Origin: Orthonyx spaldingii
Taxonomy: Eukaryota > Chordata > Aves > Passeriformes > Orthonychidae
DNA length: 64,000 nucleotides
Assembly (NCBI GenBank): GCA_013397795.1
Contig: VZTJ01004744.1
Span: 1,670,083 to 1,734,082 of the forward strand
Direction of reading: 5' to 3'
Under the pieces are notes generated by a model that was not told the origin of the DNA, did no database searches, and saw only the letters and a list, made by a program, of their open reading frames with translations. Shown here one piece after another: positions 1 through 15,000 of this stretch; the stretch's first letter is position 1, and every line of letters begins with the position of its first letter. The position numbers and the translations under genes are program-made.

Positions 1-3000
1 TTTACACACCTAATTCTGCAGGCATCTTTTACACCCATATAAAAACACTTCCTGAAACAAGAGGCTTGTGGCTCTTGAGCGTGCTGTAACCCTTCCACTT
101 AACATTTGATGAGAACAAAAATGCTCTTTTAACCTTTCAATAATGGGAAGGAGCAAGTCAAAAGAACGTTTGGGATCAGTCCCACAGGAGGCTAAGCACT
201 TTTACAGTGATGTAGAGAAGATAACATCTGCTTCACTCAAGCACTGCTGAGACCAGAGAATCCAGCACTTTGCAGGAGCCACCCAAAAGAACATCATCTC
301 TCAAACCCATTCCCAAAGCACACAACAAACAAACAAAAAGGAAACCCAAGGGATTAATGTAAATATTTTCCATGCTCTGAGAAACAACCCAAAATGGGGA
401 CATTTTCTGCATTTTCTGAAAGGCTGAACTATGCAGGCAGCCTGCACCACGCTTGTGGGTACCAACTCTCACCCAGATTCCTTGATGGCACCTGTGACCA
501 TGGCACTACCTGTCCCTGCCAGCCAGGCCAGGAACCAGGGAAGCACAAAGGCCTCTCACACTGAGCCATTTGGAAAGCCCCTCAGGTAGACTGCAAAGCT
601 CAAAGCTGAAATCAAGCCAAGCAATTGAAGCAACAAAAATACACATTTGTATTTACCAGTACCAGAAAGCCAGACATGCCTTCAACTGACCCATACCACA
701 AATGGATGGCAAGCTATTAACAAGTCACTGCCTGCCCCAGGAGATAACTGTGCTTCACACTTTAACTCCCTGAACAACAAAAACCCAAACAAAATAAACC
801 CAATCCTATCTGCAGCACTGGTGGGATGAGATCAGGTAATCTGCCCAGAAGACTGGGGATAACTGGGAGGGAGTACACAAAGACATCTGTTGGTTCCAAT
901 TAGCCCACACAGCTTTATTAAGAACAATTTAGAGTCTTGGAGAGGCAGGAATGTACTACAGACAGACTGCAGCAATTACTAATGATTAATAGGAATATTT
1001 TGTCCTTCAAAGCAGGTCAAGAAGCAGTGTGTGTAATGTTACAATTAAACTGAACACCTTCAACTCATGCCTTAAATGAGGTCAGATTTGATTAAGGAAA
1101 AGTACAGTGGTTTCCCAGGGAGAATGCTGCCGTTCATTGTCCTGAGCAAATCAAGGACATTTTTCTGAGCCCACACAGAGAAACAACATGGGAATGCAAT
1201 GTACACTACTGCACTTTTGGAAGACAATTTTCAGCTGTCCAGATGAGGGAGAGAGGAAGAGGAGTTATGAAAAGAACTACAGTGAAGTAATAAAATATGG
1301 CAACTTCTGCAGGGGGAACACAGAAACAGCAGGACACGCACGTGTTTTGATTACGCCTTCCATCTGAAAGTGTCTTGCTGAATACTCAATCCCACTAAAC
1401 TTTCAGCTGCTTCCAGGATTACAAACAAAAACCAGGGGCCAACCTCAAACCCCTCGGGAGTCCAGAGAGCAGGAAGCAGAAATGTTGACTGTGTATGTTG
1501 TCACAAAAATCCCTCTCATGCAACGAACTACGAATGCACAGAGAAAAGACGGGATCTGCTTTGTAAGTCTAAATGCAAAAAATTCCTGGGCATTCCCAAC
1601 AGACTCCAAAAAGTCCATGCACCTGCTGTGTTTGCCCACGCAGTCCTGGCAGGACCTGCTGAAGCCCATCTATGTGAGTTAGCAGTACACTGGGAGGGCA
1701 GGCAAAGGCAATTCACTATTAGCCACAATTTGGACACTACAGGAGCTGTGTCTAGTCAGTGATGCATTGCCTGGCTGTGCTACTGTTGTTCATAAACCAT
1801 AGAGGGAAGGCATGGCTCAAATGCAGAAAAAAGACAGGCATTTATTAGTTTTGCTACCACTGATGCTTGTAAGATTTTTCCTAAGGAGATTCAAGGAAGC
1901 ATCTGTGTGTGCCCATGCCCATAGTAACATCCAAACCTTACCAGTGCCAAATGACTCTGACTGGAAAGTAGAGGTAACATTACAAAGTTCCAGTAGAGTT
2001 TCATTAAAGTAGGGAAGGTGCACTGAGGAAAAATCCAAATCTTCTTTTATCCACAGATTTGCAGTAGGGAAAAGTGTGAGCCAAATATTTCATCATATGT
2101 CAAAGAGATGGACAGAACAAATCCCACAGCCAAGAGGAAAGTCTGATTTATAGACCTGAAGCAATACAGCCTGAAACCCTGAGCAACAGAGCAAGCTTAA
2201 TTCCCCTGGCCATGAAGTTGCCTGCTCAAATTGGGCTCCAAGAGTTCTCCACAAAGATGCATTTGGCTGGCAGACAGAGACTTTGACAAGCAACTGAAGA
2301 CCCCAACTCAGGCTCAAGCTCCTCAATAGGGATGATTTAAGGAGCAAGGAAACCAGTTTCAGATCAACAGAACAGCCACAAATCCATAAGCTGTCTCCAG
2401 TAGTGGCAGAACACAAAGCAACACCAAAATCAAATCTCAGGCACATTTCCATTCACTGAGCTGACACAGGAGACAGGCATCTAACAAATTTTAGATCTGC
2501 TATTACACTGCTGAACTCAATGAGAGTTTGGCCCTTGACTTTGATAGGGAACTGTCTCTGACTGGCAAAGCTGTCAGCCCATGCCTGACAGATGGACAAA
2601 AATGGAAGTTTGAATGCCATGAAGCAGAAAATATCGAAACATGCCAGCGAGATGTGAAGCCATAAATCACAATCCTTCAATAAGCTGATTACACACTAAG
2701 CTCTAGGAGAGTAACTCAGCAAAGTTAATGACCCAGCTTGCTGGAAATCATTAGTAGCCTACTCCACACTGTCCAAGTATTTCACAAATCTGGCTTGGAC
2801 GTTTCAGAAAACCTCAAGTGTATACATCAGTCATAAGCACCAAATCATCAGCTGCCTGTCTGCCTCCTGGGCATCACCCATGCTTCCCTGTGAAGTGACA
2901 CAGCAAGCCCTGGATATTGTCATGGAACAACTTCAAACCTGGATGCTATTCTGATGATGCTTCCAAGTTCTCCTCTTATTTTCCTGGTACTTAAATACTG

Positions 3001-4474
3001 TGCCCATGGGGTCAGCAGAAGCCTTGCTCTCCTTTCTTTCAGCTTAAAAGCCATAACAAAGCCCATCAGCCTGAGCTCCACACTGCTGCTTCCCGACAGC
3101 CAAATGGCCTTTGGATATTGAAAAATTAAAATACAGATATGACAAAGACATGGAAAGAAAGCAGACCCGATATCTCCATTCCTGGCATCTCCTTACCACC
3201 CTTATCATGTCTCCATCAAGAATCCCCTTAAGCCAGCCTGCCTTGCCTCCCCAGGACAGACACTGGGGTGTGCAGACAGCCCTGCTGCCTGTCAGTCTCC
3301 AGCTCCTGACATCCACCCATGGACAAGCAACCCTCTGCTCCCAACCAGCCCACCCAGCTTCCCTGCCTCCACCAGCCACAGGCAGTGCAGCTCAGCTCCC
3401 CTCCAAAAACATTCTGTGGGAAAGCCACTGCATGGCCTTTTGGCCCAAAAACAAAACAACAGGGTTAGGAAAAGTCCTTACAAGAAGGTTATATTACTGC
3501 TGTGGTTCAGATATCACAGCAATGCTTTTATCAGTTCTACTGACAAGCCATGATTGCCATCTTACACTCACTGCTGTGTGAGAAGGCAGCAGCACTTCTT
3601 ACATACAGACAATAAGGGTATTAAAGTGACTACAGAAAATATATTAAAGGTAGAAATGCTGTGCTCGTAATTTTTCTTTTTATCCTCTTTCGTTTATTCT
3701 TCTGAAAAAAACTTTAAGCTTCCTGCAGGTCTCATACTCCTAAACAGCACCTCATTCTAGTAAAAAGTGTAAAAACCTTGCTGTTTCCAACAATGATAAT
3801 TACTTGTTTTGCCTTACGCTGACACAGAGACAAACCTGCCAGTGTAATCCACTTCCTGACCATAGAAAATAAAAAATTTTTTCCAAAGAACTCAATTTGA
3901 AATCCAAGTGAATGGATACACATATTTTCTACTCTTGGAAGAGGAAGGACTGAAAAAAACCCCCCCTTTCAATTATTCAGCAAAACTTAAGTTGAAGCTG
4001 TGCCAAAACATTCTATCAGCTTCCCGTAATTTTTCTAATGTACTTGTACTTTGCATGAATGCTGAGTTGCTCAGACTGCCAGCACAGATATGTGGCTGTC
4101 ATGGGGATTTCTATCCCTCATCTAACACTACAATTGCAGGGCTGGTCATGTTCGTTGCTTACAAAGACTAAGTTGTTTTCCTGCTCTCCATTTGTACTCG
4201 TGGAAAGTAAGTTCACTATAAAAGCCAGAATTTTTATTTCTACGCCATTTCTCCCCTAACTTATCCAGAAATCTCCCACATGATGACAGCAGGTTTGCAG
4301 CACCCATGCATGCTCTGTTACACTAAGTACTGCTTATTTATTTTCAGTATTGACTGAAGTTCAGTCTGCATGCTGCAGGTACAACTGTTAAGATGCTAAG
4401 CTCATTCTTGCGGGGATTTTCTAAAATCCAAGCAGCTAATCTTCAGAGAGACATGCCAAGGAAGAGGTGCTTAC
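1..4474 (-). other. HK1: HK1 intron 3 (partial)
   Basis: Non-coding sequence between the donor of HK1 exon 3 and the left edge. Open frames here (for example the 156-codon plus-strand frame at 3111-3581) show no family resemblance. No repeat family or RNA gene recognised. Confidence 0.85.
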
Positions 4475-4623
4475 CCGTGTTCCACTCCCGTGCATGATGT
4501 CTTCGGGGGTGTTATAAATTTCACTTTCCATCTGCACCGTCTGCTTTTTTTCATGTGACACTTTCACCCGAAGAATTCGGAAGTAAGAACCACCGAGATC
4601 CAGTGCAATGAAATCTCCTTTCT
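4475..4623 (-). CDS. HK1: HK1 coding exon 3
   Basis: This 149-nt exon completes the split Glu codon (G|AG) and then reads KGDFIALDLGGSYFRILRV, the phosphate-1 motif of the ATP site of the N-terminal half. It ends HGSGTR with donor CGG|GTAAGC in phase 0. The acceptor is CACATAG|AGAAAGG. Length and phases equal HKDC1 exon 3. Confidence 0.97.
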
Positions 4624-7600
4624 CTATGTGGAAAACGAGACACAAGTGTTTAAAAACTGTATGCAACACAAATCTGGGAAACATCAAGCCTGGTTACGTG
4701 CACCACCAAAGCAAACGTCCAGTCCCTACAGCAAGGAAGGTCCAGCTGCAGGCCACGGAAATGTGAACCTGATTCCATCAACCTGATTCCATCAACCTGA
4801 TTCCCTACAATTTAACGTGGAGTTGGTGCAATGGCAATGCCAACCACCATTGATACACAGGTAAATGCAATTAGGGTTTACCCAAAATGAATCCAAAACA
4901 GTGGACAGTCTATATCCAGATCTCATGATGAAGCTGGCAGAGCAAAGATCTCAGGAGAAAGTCAAAAGAGATGTTGAAAACAGAAAATAAAATGAAGGGA
5001 TGCCAGACCACTGACAAGCAGCCTTTTGATGTAAATAAACCTGTGTCATTTTGGCAAATAACAGTGAACGGTGGCTGCTCTAAAATCAACAAATTATACA
5101 CAGATGTAAATAAAGTAGGAACCATCCCTTATCTCGTGTCCAGAAATGCTGAGATTCACTGCAAACTGCAGACAGATAAGAGAAGTCAGAGAAACAACAG
5201 CCTAAAAAACCAGCCCTGTACTGCTCCAGGAGTTACTCAGAAGTTGTGATGCCTTGCACAGAGCTCCTAATATCTGCCCAGGAGCCAAGGAAACAGTTAG
5301 GGTAGCTCCTTCTCCCTCTGTGGTGGAGATCACTGAAGCCAAACCAGTACCCTCCAACCTCCACAGACTCCAGGGTGCAGCTCAGGCAACAGAGATGTGT
5401 GGCCTGGCTATCTGAGGAATGACACCCCTGGAGAGCAAGGCAAACATATTTGACTGACCTGCTCGTGCTATCTCACCTTATCAACGAGGGAGCAAAGACA
5501 GCGATTGTCAAAGTCTGCGAAAAGATAATATTTAGGGAAGCAGTGTGCACAACTTTGTCCCACAGGAGTGTGTGTCCAGGCTGCAGTTCATCACCAGGGC
5601 TCTTTGCAAGCATTTGTGTGTGTGCACAGCATCCCCGGGCTCACCGAGGCTGCTCAGAGGGCAGAGGCACGTGGTGTTTTCTCATCCTGCTTCCTCACCA
5701 GCTATGACTTTCAGAAGGCCATTCCTAACATCACCATTTTTCCACTTCTACCTAAATTCAAACTGGAAAAACCTCTAGCAGCTGGGAAGATTGTTTTGAC
5801 ACGTTACCTCAAACACACTCAGCTCCCAGAGCCTTTTGACCCCAGACTGTCACCAAAATACCAGGTATACAATTTATCCACGAGGATTTCCAGAGCCAGA
5901 GTTGCCTCTGAGATTACTCTGTCCAATCTCATATGAAAACTCCTAAAGTCTGACCTAGTGAGCTGTTCCTCCTCATCACCCCATGCACCTCTGGGAGCCT
6001 CATCCCACTCAGAAAAGCTGATGAACTGGACAAGGTGTCCCTCAGGACAGGATCTTTAAGAGAAACAGACCAAGAGAGGCAAAAACACACTGCAAATGTC
6101 CTCATGGTTTTCCAAGGTTGCAGTGTAATACAGAAACAAAACACTGTCATGTGAGAAACCACAAAGAACAATAAACTCCTTACAGAAAAACACAGCAAAA
6201 TGACAGCGGGAGCCCACAACTTCTAATACACCTCCTAATTTTACTGCACTGCACTGCAACTTCTCCTTCTTGCTGCTCAAGACACGGGCAAACTCAGTTT
6301 GCCAAAACACACATCTTGCAGTGCTTCCCTACTTGCTTCTGAGCAGTGTGGCTTCAAACACTGCTTTGCACCAGTACAGATGTCATTTAAAACATGAATA
6401 TATGCAAACTGGAGATGCAGTTCCCTTTATTTGGCTCAGCATAAAAAATTCATAACCCCCTTCACTGCAGCGAGTCCGGAAGTCAAACATTGACCACAAG
6501 TTTCTCATTAAGCCAAACACCCAAATAAGCTTTATCTTATGGCTATCATCTGTTGAGTGCAAGCCATTACCTCCAATAACTAATGGGAAAATCAACATTG
6601 GACCAGATGGCCCTTTTTCAAGCCTAAGTGCATACCTCAAACAAACACTACACTTCAGAAATATCTTCCCTGTAAATAAATTAACAGGTTAGCGTGTTTG
6701 ATTTCCAGCACCATCAAGCTTATTGCAAAGTAAAAAATTATTAAGAATCATCCTTCACATTTTCAAAGATCTCTGAACTAGAGGGTAAAGCTTTCTGCAT
6801 GCAACTAGAGTTTTCTTTTAGTGTACTTGAGGAATTAAACCCAGGTAGCAGCATTTAATCTGTGCTTTGTAACACCAAGGTGCAATCAAACCTGCTGTGA
6901 ATTTATTTAGCCTTTGAAAGCATTTTGAATTAGCCTGAGGTACCATTCTGGGCACTGTGGACAGAAAACCCTCGTGGCTTTTGTAAATTAAACAATTCTG
7001 AATGAAGGGGGGGAAAAAACCTGTTAACATCAACACTGCCAGAGTCTCCAGCATTATTGCTCACAAACTCCTTGTTGAAAAAGTACACAAGCACAGACCT
7101 GAAACTAAACAACAGTATTTTTCTGAACAGTCAGCTCCCATAATAATAATTGCACTCAGAGGAAAGAGCTTACATGGCAGTAATTAGAGACAGGCCAGAG
7201 AAAAGGGCAGGCTTTCAGCCTCTGGCTTTTACGGAGGGACAGCTGAAGGCAGAAATTGCCATCTTTGGGCACATCAACACAGCCACATCCACGAGGGCCC
7301 CCCAGAACCTTTTGGAGGAAGAAGGAAGGGGGCTCTGTGCCTGCCCTGGCTGCATCTGTGCGAGGGCTGGGCCAGACGTGACAGGCACACACGGGTGAGT
7401 CAGGGAAAGAAATGCCACAACACCCCCTCACAGCAAATATTGCTCATACCTGGGGTCACTACATGCCCTTTCAGGGAAAGAATGGAATGGTTCTGCCTGC
7501 TTTTCTAACACCTATCCAAAGAGGCTCTTGCCACCTACACATACAGATCACCACTGAGTTCTATAGAAATTGTCCAGGGCAAAGCACTGCCTTGCTCTAA

Positions 7601-10600
7601 TCCATGCTGCAAAGCACTGCCAGCAGCGTGCCCAACCTGGAGAGGCTGGCAGGAGCCAGGCAGGCACAGGATCAAGAACTGAGTGACACACAACACACGA
7701 GGTTCTTTTTCAGTAGGTGTGTAATGTGTGATCCGAAATTAATGCCTTGACATACAGACACGCCTATACCACCAGGGCTACTCACTGCTCTGGCTCATCC
7801 TCAGTCCCAGCAATCTCTCACACCTCTCCTGGCCATGTGCAGATCCCATTTTTCCTGTGCCATCTCTAAGTCTTCCCAGTTTGTACAATGGAACAATTTT
7901 CAAAATTATTTGACTCACTGCAAGCAGCTCAGATTTGATATCCTGCAGTGCCTGATGAATCAGGGAACTGGGGACAAGTCACTAACTCAACTGAACTCAA
8001 ACATGAATGAAAAAACAGGGATTTTGGAGCCAGTAAAAATGCTGGGATTCCACACAAAAGCCCTCAAGTCACCTCATGTGCAAACCCTTAGTGCAACCTC
8101 TGCCTGTGACCCAGCTGTGCGTAGCAGCTTCTGGCTTTCTCAATAGGCTGCGAATTTCAACACAACATTTCAACATAACAGCCAGCAATGCTAAATTAAG
8201 GGAAACACAGGATTCAAACACATTCCCCCTTTGGTTTTTTTCAGATGGCGAATCACATCTCAACTAAAAAGCTTAAGATGGCAGAAAGCAACAGCGAAGC
8301 AGAGCTATCAAAGAATTCCACCTGCCAGACAGCAGCACCAAGTTACACAAAGCACCTGGCCTCATGTTCTTTCACCAATAAATTCTCGATTTTAACTTGG
8401 AAAAAAAGAAAGCCTCAAAATAGGTAATAACTCTGTTATGCAGTTCTTGCAATTTCTGCACACAGGTAGGCACCAAACTAGTTAATTTGTGGTAGGCATC
8501 ACACCAGTTAACCAGCTACATGAGAGGGAAGCCCAGTGTTACTACGAAGTAATAAACACTACTATATAATGTTTATAAATATATTTAGGTACTCTATATA
8601 TGGTATTTTTTACAAACACCTAGTAATTTATAAGTAATAACAGTAAGTCATAGAGGCAATCTTGGTCTCAATTACCAACATAACACCTTCTAGGTGTCTG
8701 ACAGCAGTTTGTGCCACTTTTATCTGGTACAGTGGGCATGGAAAAAACGAGTCCTGCATCTAGATGGAAAAAGCTCAGCACACAGAGCAGCAGCTTTGGA
8801 GCCACACACTACAGCCTCCTCGAGTTCTGTGAGTTTCCCCCCAAGACAGTCTGGAAGAGGAAGCTACAAAAGGCAAAATGAATGCCAGGCAACTCAAATT
8901 CAGCCTGTAACGGTTCACACTTCCACTGGGGAAAAAGTAAGGAGAAGAGATGTTGAAGGAAACAGCAAATGACTAAAAGCCACTGTATTTGTTAAGACTC
9001 TAGGTCACACAAGCGTGAACTGCATGAACCAAAAATCATTCAATGTGAAGTATTGATTGTTGGCAGACAGGTCTCAGAGTAAATGTACTGACTGCTAGGA
9101 AGGGCCCTTCCATTGGCATCAAAACGGCTTTGACAAAAGAATCACAAAATCTTCCAGCATCTGCGGGAACAGACCTGAACACAGAGGGGAGGCTGCCTTC
9201 AAAACGCTGTCTGGGCTTGCCAGGAAGTAAATCCCTCTTGTTCTTGGTAGCATATTGTGTATTTCTAACAAAGCACACCATGTTTCATATGGAAAACAAA
9301 CACTGAGCTCCTTACCTGAACCGTCAGGAATGGACCTGACAAACGTGGGAAGCATCTTCACTGCGGCCGTTGGGTTGACATCCCTGGAGAGGCCGTTCTT
9401 CATCTCCCTCCGGAAGCGAGCCATGACGTCCAGCAGCGTTTCGTCAGAGAGCCGCATGGCGTAGAGGTACTTGTCAATCTGGGGAAGGACACACACCACC
9501 ACGCAGTGAAAGGCTGCCCTGGGGTGCCCGTGTGGGGCTACACCTCTCTTTAATTGCAAGGATAGTGTACAGCCCCAGCTTGGCCCCAGGGCTCTGGCCA
9601 AGCTCACAACACAGCCACACGCTTCACATCTTATCTTCCGACCCAAAATCATGGAAAATGTATAAGTCTAGGACCTACTGAGGTGAGCTCCGTCCTACTG
9701 TCTTCTCAAGGCACAACCCAGTCCCACATCACTTTGCCTCCTCTTTTCCACACCAAACCATTTTCCCACAGTCTCAGACCACTACCTCCAGCCCTTGCCC
9801 CACTTCTCAGTTCTCCTGACCATCCATGAGCTAAACAGCTGGAGCTAAAAATCCCTCTTTTGGCACCTTTTCCCAGCTGGGGTGATGTGGGTGTCAGAGG
9901 TGCTTTGTGTTCAAAGCCTTACATTGCAAAGGACTTGCCACAATAGCTTTGGAGCTACATCCCAGGCTGAGAAATTATTTTTGTGTAGCAGACCATCTTC
10001 CCTATCCCACTCCAAAGCTGTAACAACCAGAGGGTCTGGAAAGACAGAACTTGACTGGGGGCAGGTGGCACCTTCCTTCTCAAGACAAAACATCAAATTA
10101 AAAGTTGTTGACTTCTCCCTTGTGGCTCCTTCCAATGACAGGAGCTTCCTTTACCTCCCTGGAAAAAGGAGGCAGTTCTAGTTTTCCAACAATATTGCTT
10201 TCCATAATATTACAACCACCTTCACTGTCAGGAAGACTGAGAGATGCTTTGATGTCTGAAAAATACAACATAGCCTTGAGGGGTTCTTGCCAAACACACC
10301 TCCCACCCTTTTTACCTCAGTTGCCGGTCTATTCTTGCCTTGTTTCTTTACCTGCTTTGGAAATTTGATTCCGCAAGTGGCTCAGATCGAAGCCACACCT
10401 TTGGGATCACTTTTGCTTGCAGCTTAGCAGACTTAAAAAAATAAAGCCCTGCCCATGTTTTCTGTCATCAGCAAAACTGGAAAAGTCACCTCGTTTTAAA
10501 TCCCAGGCCAGCTCTGTGCCAAGGCTCTGTGTGTCTCCTTGGCTGCTCTGGATGCCTTGAGAGCAGCTCATCTCCAAGCTGGCATTATGTCTTACAAGAC

Positions 10601-11974
10601 CAAGGCCACAATAAAACACTTTACGTGAAACATACATACACAAGTGCTCCATAGACCGGGGACTTTGAGACGGGAAGCGATGAATAATGCCCTTCACAAA
10701 GGAAATGCAATCAAAATGTCATTAAACCCTAAAATGACTATAAAACCTGCACCGATTTTATTGTTCGTACAGAAAGTACTCCTGCCCACCCTACTCAAGG
10801 TCTCACCAAAGACAGCATCTCCCTGAGCCAGACACCCTCCTGCCATGACCCAGCACTTATTTACACAGACAAGGAGGAAGGCGTGGATACTGCTGCTGGG
10901 CACAGCTACCCAGCCTGAGCCCAAACCACAGGGCTGGGGGCCAGGCAAGCCTGGACCACAGGGGACACAGCCGGAGGCTGCACAAGCTGTGAACTTTTCA
11001 ATGTCATTGCTTGCAGAGGAACAATACCATGATTGATAACACCACGATGAAATGAGACCATGCATTTTCCCCACGAACCGGTGACGTGACGGTGCAGGCG
11101 TACAGCTGAAGGGCAGAAGAGCTGAGCTCAGGTTCTCTGCAACACAGGCCAAATGCAAGACCCCAGGGCAGCATCCCCACACCCCAGCTGTGTCCTGTGC
11201 CACCCTCATGGGCTGACAGCCCCTTCACAGCAACAACTACAGCCAGTCGCCAGCATTATTTCCCTCCAAGAATAAAAACCTGGATGGGATGTGCCCTCTC
11301 TCCAGCCCCAATGCCGTGGGGATGGATGCAGAGGCTGGTGTCTGGCTGAGCAAGAAGGTCTCTCCTTCGTGGCAAACCCTGCCATGGTTTTTTTTTAGCA
11401 GAGTGTGTAAAGCCATGATGTCAGAGCACGAGGATACTCCCTTTTAAAGGAGCGGGGGAACCAACCAACCTCTTTTTCAGGCTGAGCTTTCAGCAGCCCA
11501 CGCTGCCGCTCAGAGGGATGATTCCCCAGATCTCCCAGTGAAAGCTACAGTAAACATCATTCCCAGTCAGACCTCGCCGTGCAATTAATACACCCCTCTA
11601 CAAAGCCCCACTGCTACATCCTCCTCCCAAAAACCAGGGCGGAAGGAATCCCGCTCACCGAAAGCCCTGTTGTGAACGCAGGTTGTGGCGTTTGCACAGT
11701 CAGGACTGACGAGCCCATTCTCCCCACCTCTGCCCCTGTGCTGCCCTCAGCAGCGAGGCAAAACGGGAGGGAGGGCCCTTTCTGCTCCCGTGAAAGACCA
11801 ATGAGCGCTGTCAGCGCCCTTACATAATTGGGCTGGACCCTCCTGCACGCAGGGAGCATCGCTTTTCATGGCACCGGGGCCATCCATCTCCACCGCCGAG
11901 ATTCCCGGGGCGGGGACAACTGAACCTCTGCTTGAAAAAAAATCCACTCCAAAACCACAAAGAACAGGGGAGTA

Positions 11975-12010
<36 letters not shown>

Positions 12011-15000
12011 CGTTTTTTTCCTCCCAGGCGGGAAAAGGGTTAGTCATTCCAGCAGTGTGGCAGCAAGGGAGTAAGTGCAGCCCTCCAAGGGAAAACTCCC
12101 AACAAATAGCCATAAATAACTTGAGGCGGGGGGAGCCGGATTATGGGATGGAGGTTTAATAACCCCCTGCTCTGCCTGCAATAAAAGCCGATCACAACGC
12201 AAATCTCAGCCGTACGCACAGGGAAGCTGTGGAAAGGCTGGCCAGGAAAGACGGGAGCTGCCGGCTGCACCCAGGCAGACCCGCAGCCCCACTGAGGCTC
12301 CCATGGGAGACAGGTGCCAGCCCCTCCCAGGGGATGGCAGAGGGCAGGAACAATTTCAGACAGACAGTTGTGTGGGCAAGGAGCACAAAACACTCCTTTA
12401 TTTAGCTGCCACCTCAGAGTCACCCCCCGAGGAAGAGCATCTTCCCAGAGTGCCACTACGGGAGTCCTCCAAGACCTCAATCACTTTTTTTTTCTCTTAA
12501 AACAAAAAACCAAACCAGACAGACAGAATCCGTGAGGAACTTTTTAAAAACAGGATTTCATCATCTGAACCACATTCACGGAATTTTTCCTGGTCACATA
12601 GAAATGATGCAGTTTGTACTTGGGGAAAAGAAGTTTCTGAAAATCCAGCCACCGCAGCAGTTGTGAGTAAGTATAATGAAACAGGCAGCACTAAAGGCTT
12701 AAACCTAAGGGCCATTCCTTAAACACACACCTCATTCCCAGGACACTGACAACAGCCAGTGGTATCCAAGAAGAGAGCACTCCCACAACAATTTCAGAAA
12801 TCATTAGCACCTATTTTACTGACACAGCCTTCATACCAAAACCCTTCACCATGAAAACATTTTTTCTGCAAAGCTATTCATACTCCTTTCAGCATGAGGA
12901 AGATTCATCAGGAGCCAAAGCATGTTAAAACAAGTAGTTTAGATATTTTGAAATTGTTTGTGCTTACTTATGATTTATCAGATCGGTTCCTAAAAAGCCT
13001 TTATAGAGGCGAGTCACCAATACAGGGCTCTTCTTGACACCAGCTGTTACATTTCACACTCCAATCCATCTCGTTTTTTCAAAGCTAAACAACATCTAAA
13101 TGTCTCTCCTGGATTGCAAGATCTTTTTCTTCACTCAGGTAAGACAACAAAAACATATTGTTCCCCTGACAGACAGAAACCAGGCAACACCTAGAGGCTC
13201 CCTTTGCTGGGGCCAACTACTGCAGGTACAAACCTGTTGGAAACAAAAGGCAGTTTTACAAAGCTCTCCTGCACACAGGCCAGTGCCACAGATGCCAGGG
13301 ACGCTCCATGACTCCCTTATCCCTCAGGATAAGAGTCAACTCTTTAGACAATATAAAATCGGGACCTCAGTTCAGTTTGTGCCAAGTCCCCTGCCTGAGC
13401 GAGGATGCTGAGCTCCTGCTGCTGTCCCCGGAATGTCACAAACATTCAGTGAACAGATGTTTGCAAAAACATCTGGATAATGCAAGCTGCTTGGACCACA
13501 TGTGTATTTATACAGTACAGGGCATCACACACTGCCAGCTTGCTGCTGCACACTAAGGTGACATGGAAATGCCATTATGAGTGGTGTCACTGGAAAATGC
13601 TCCCTTGCAGGGACATGAACAACCCCTTCCTTCAATGCCACACATCTGCCCTGCCTAACCCTCCTGCTTGCCACGACTCACCTTGAAAAACATTCCAAAA
13701 ACAACAAATTTGAAAAAAATCACAGTGAAACTTAAGGGGGTACATACAAATCCAGTAGAACCATTACAGAAGCACTAGTTCTTAGATGTAGGGTATCCCC
13801 AAGGCCTGAAACCACCAACATCATCCATGCCCCTTGCCAGGCTTCCCACTGTAGAAAGGCAGCTGCAGAGCATTAATGCTACACAGAGATGGGAATTCAG
13901 AAAAAAAAAAAAAAAAGGAGAACAAGATCACAAGAGAAGAAGAATGTTCAGCCTTGGCTAGTTGGTACTCTTAACCTGTTCACACCCCTCCTGTGACCCA
14001 CGGCAGCATCCTGAAGGTGACCTGCCACCTGTGCCACCAAACGCTGAGCCAATGGCTGTGATGGACCAGCGAGGCAGAGGAGCAGCCACAGCATCCAGGA
14101 GCCCCACGGGGCAGCATGGAGAGCAGGGACAATGCCTTGGTCGGCAGCCCTCAGCCACAGGCACGTCGTACCAGCAGAAAGTGCAGCTCTTCCGGAAGCG
14201 GGGAGGAGAGGGAGGGACCTGAGGCGAAGCCATGCAGGCACGTATCCCTGGAAGCAGCACACTGATGGAGCACAAACCTCACAGGCAGCACGCTGAGATG
14301 GAGCAAGAGCGCTTTTGCCCCACAGGGAACCAGGGAGTGGAGCCCACCAGCTGCCAGCAGCTGCGGGGCAGCAGAGCCTCTGGCTGCCACAGACACCCTC
14401 CCTACAGGACAGCCAAAAGCGAGGAGGCTCAATATCCGTTCCAAAAGGATACAAACAGGAAAAGATGTCTTACGTCCTCTAAAAACAGTAGCCTGCTTTT
14501 TTTTGACTTTTCAAATGTTTTTTTTTTTTTTTCTTTACTTTTCCAGACAAAACCAGATTGATCCATAAGAATGCTTTACAGCTCCCTGGCCAAACAGTTT
14601 CCCGTGCTGTCAGACAATAGCAGCCCCACAGTGCCAAACCAGCCTGCAATAAATAACACCCCCAGAACACCGCAGAGTTTCCCTGTGCCTGCACGCTCCC
14701 CCTGTGCCTTCCCCACAGCCTTTCTGCTGCTCCTTGGCCACCTCACACACTTGTGCTTATCTTGGCTTTCTAAATATAACACACACAGCGAGACAGAGAA
14801 GGCCTTACCCAGGCATGCACGCCTGGCACCAGCAGCAGCACTCACAAATCCTCCAGCAAAAGGAACATAGTGGGCCTGGGGAACAGGGAGAGCCACGTAC
14901 GTGGGGCCAGGAGGTGCAGAACGCTGCAGGCTGAGCGCAGCCTCCGGCTCCTCGTGAGAGCCGCTGGGAGGAGAAGCAAAAGACCTAAAGCACGGAAGGA

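Larger units (their letters stand above)
4624..9315 (-). other. HK1: HK1 intron 2 (4.7 kb)
   Basis: Bounded by the exon 2 donor and exon 3 acceptor. Holds a 14-bp tandem repeat at 4767-4805 and an AT-rich stretch with FOX-like motifs at 8545-8640. Otherwise nothing recognisable. Confidence 0.9.

Noticed and set aside
1..4474. Search for HK1 exon 4 (120 nt, LFDH-type segment)
   Set aside because: No matching segment seen on the minus strand; the exon must lie beyond the left edge.
13948..14454. 168-codon minus-strand frame in HK1 intron 1
   Set aside because: Cys/Trp/Leu-rich composition with no recognisable motif, in intronic GC-richer sequence with frames open on both strands; no support as a gene or alternative exon.
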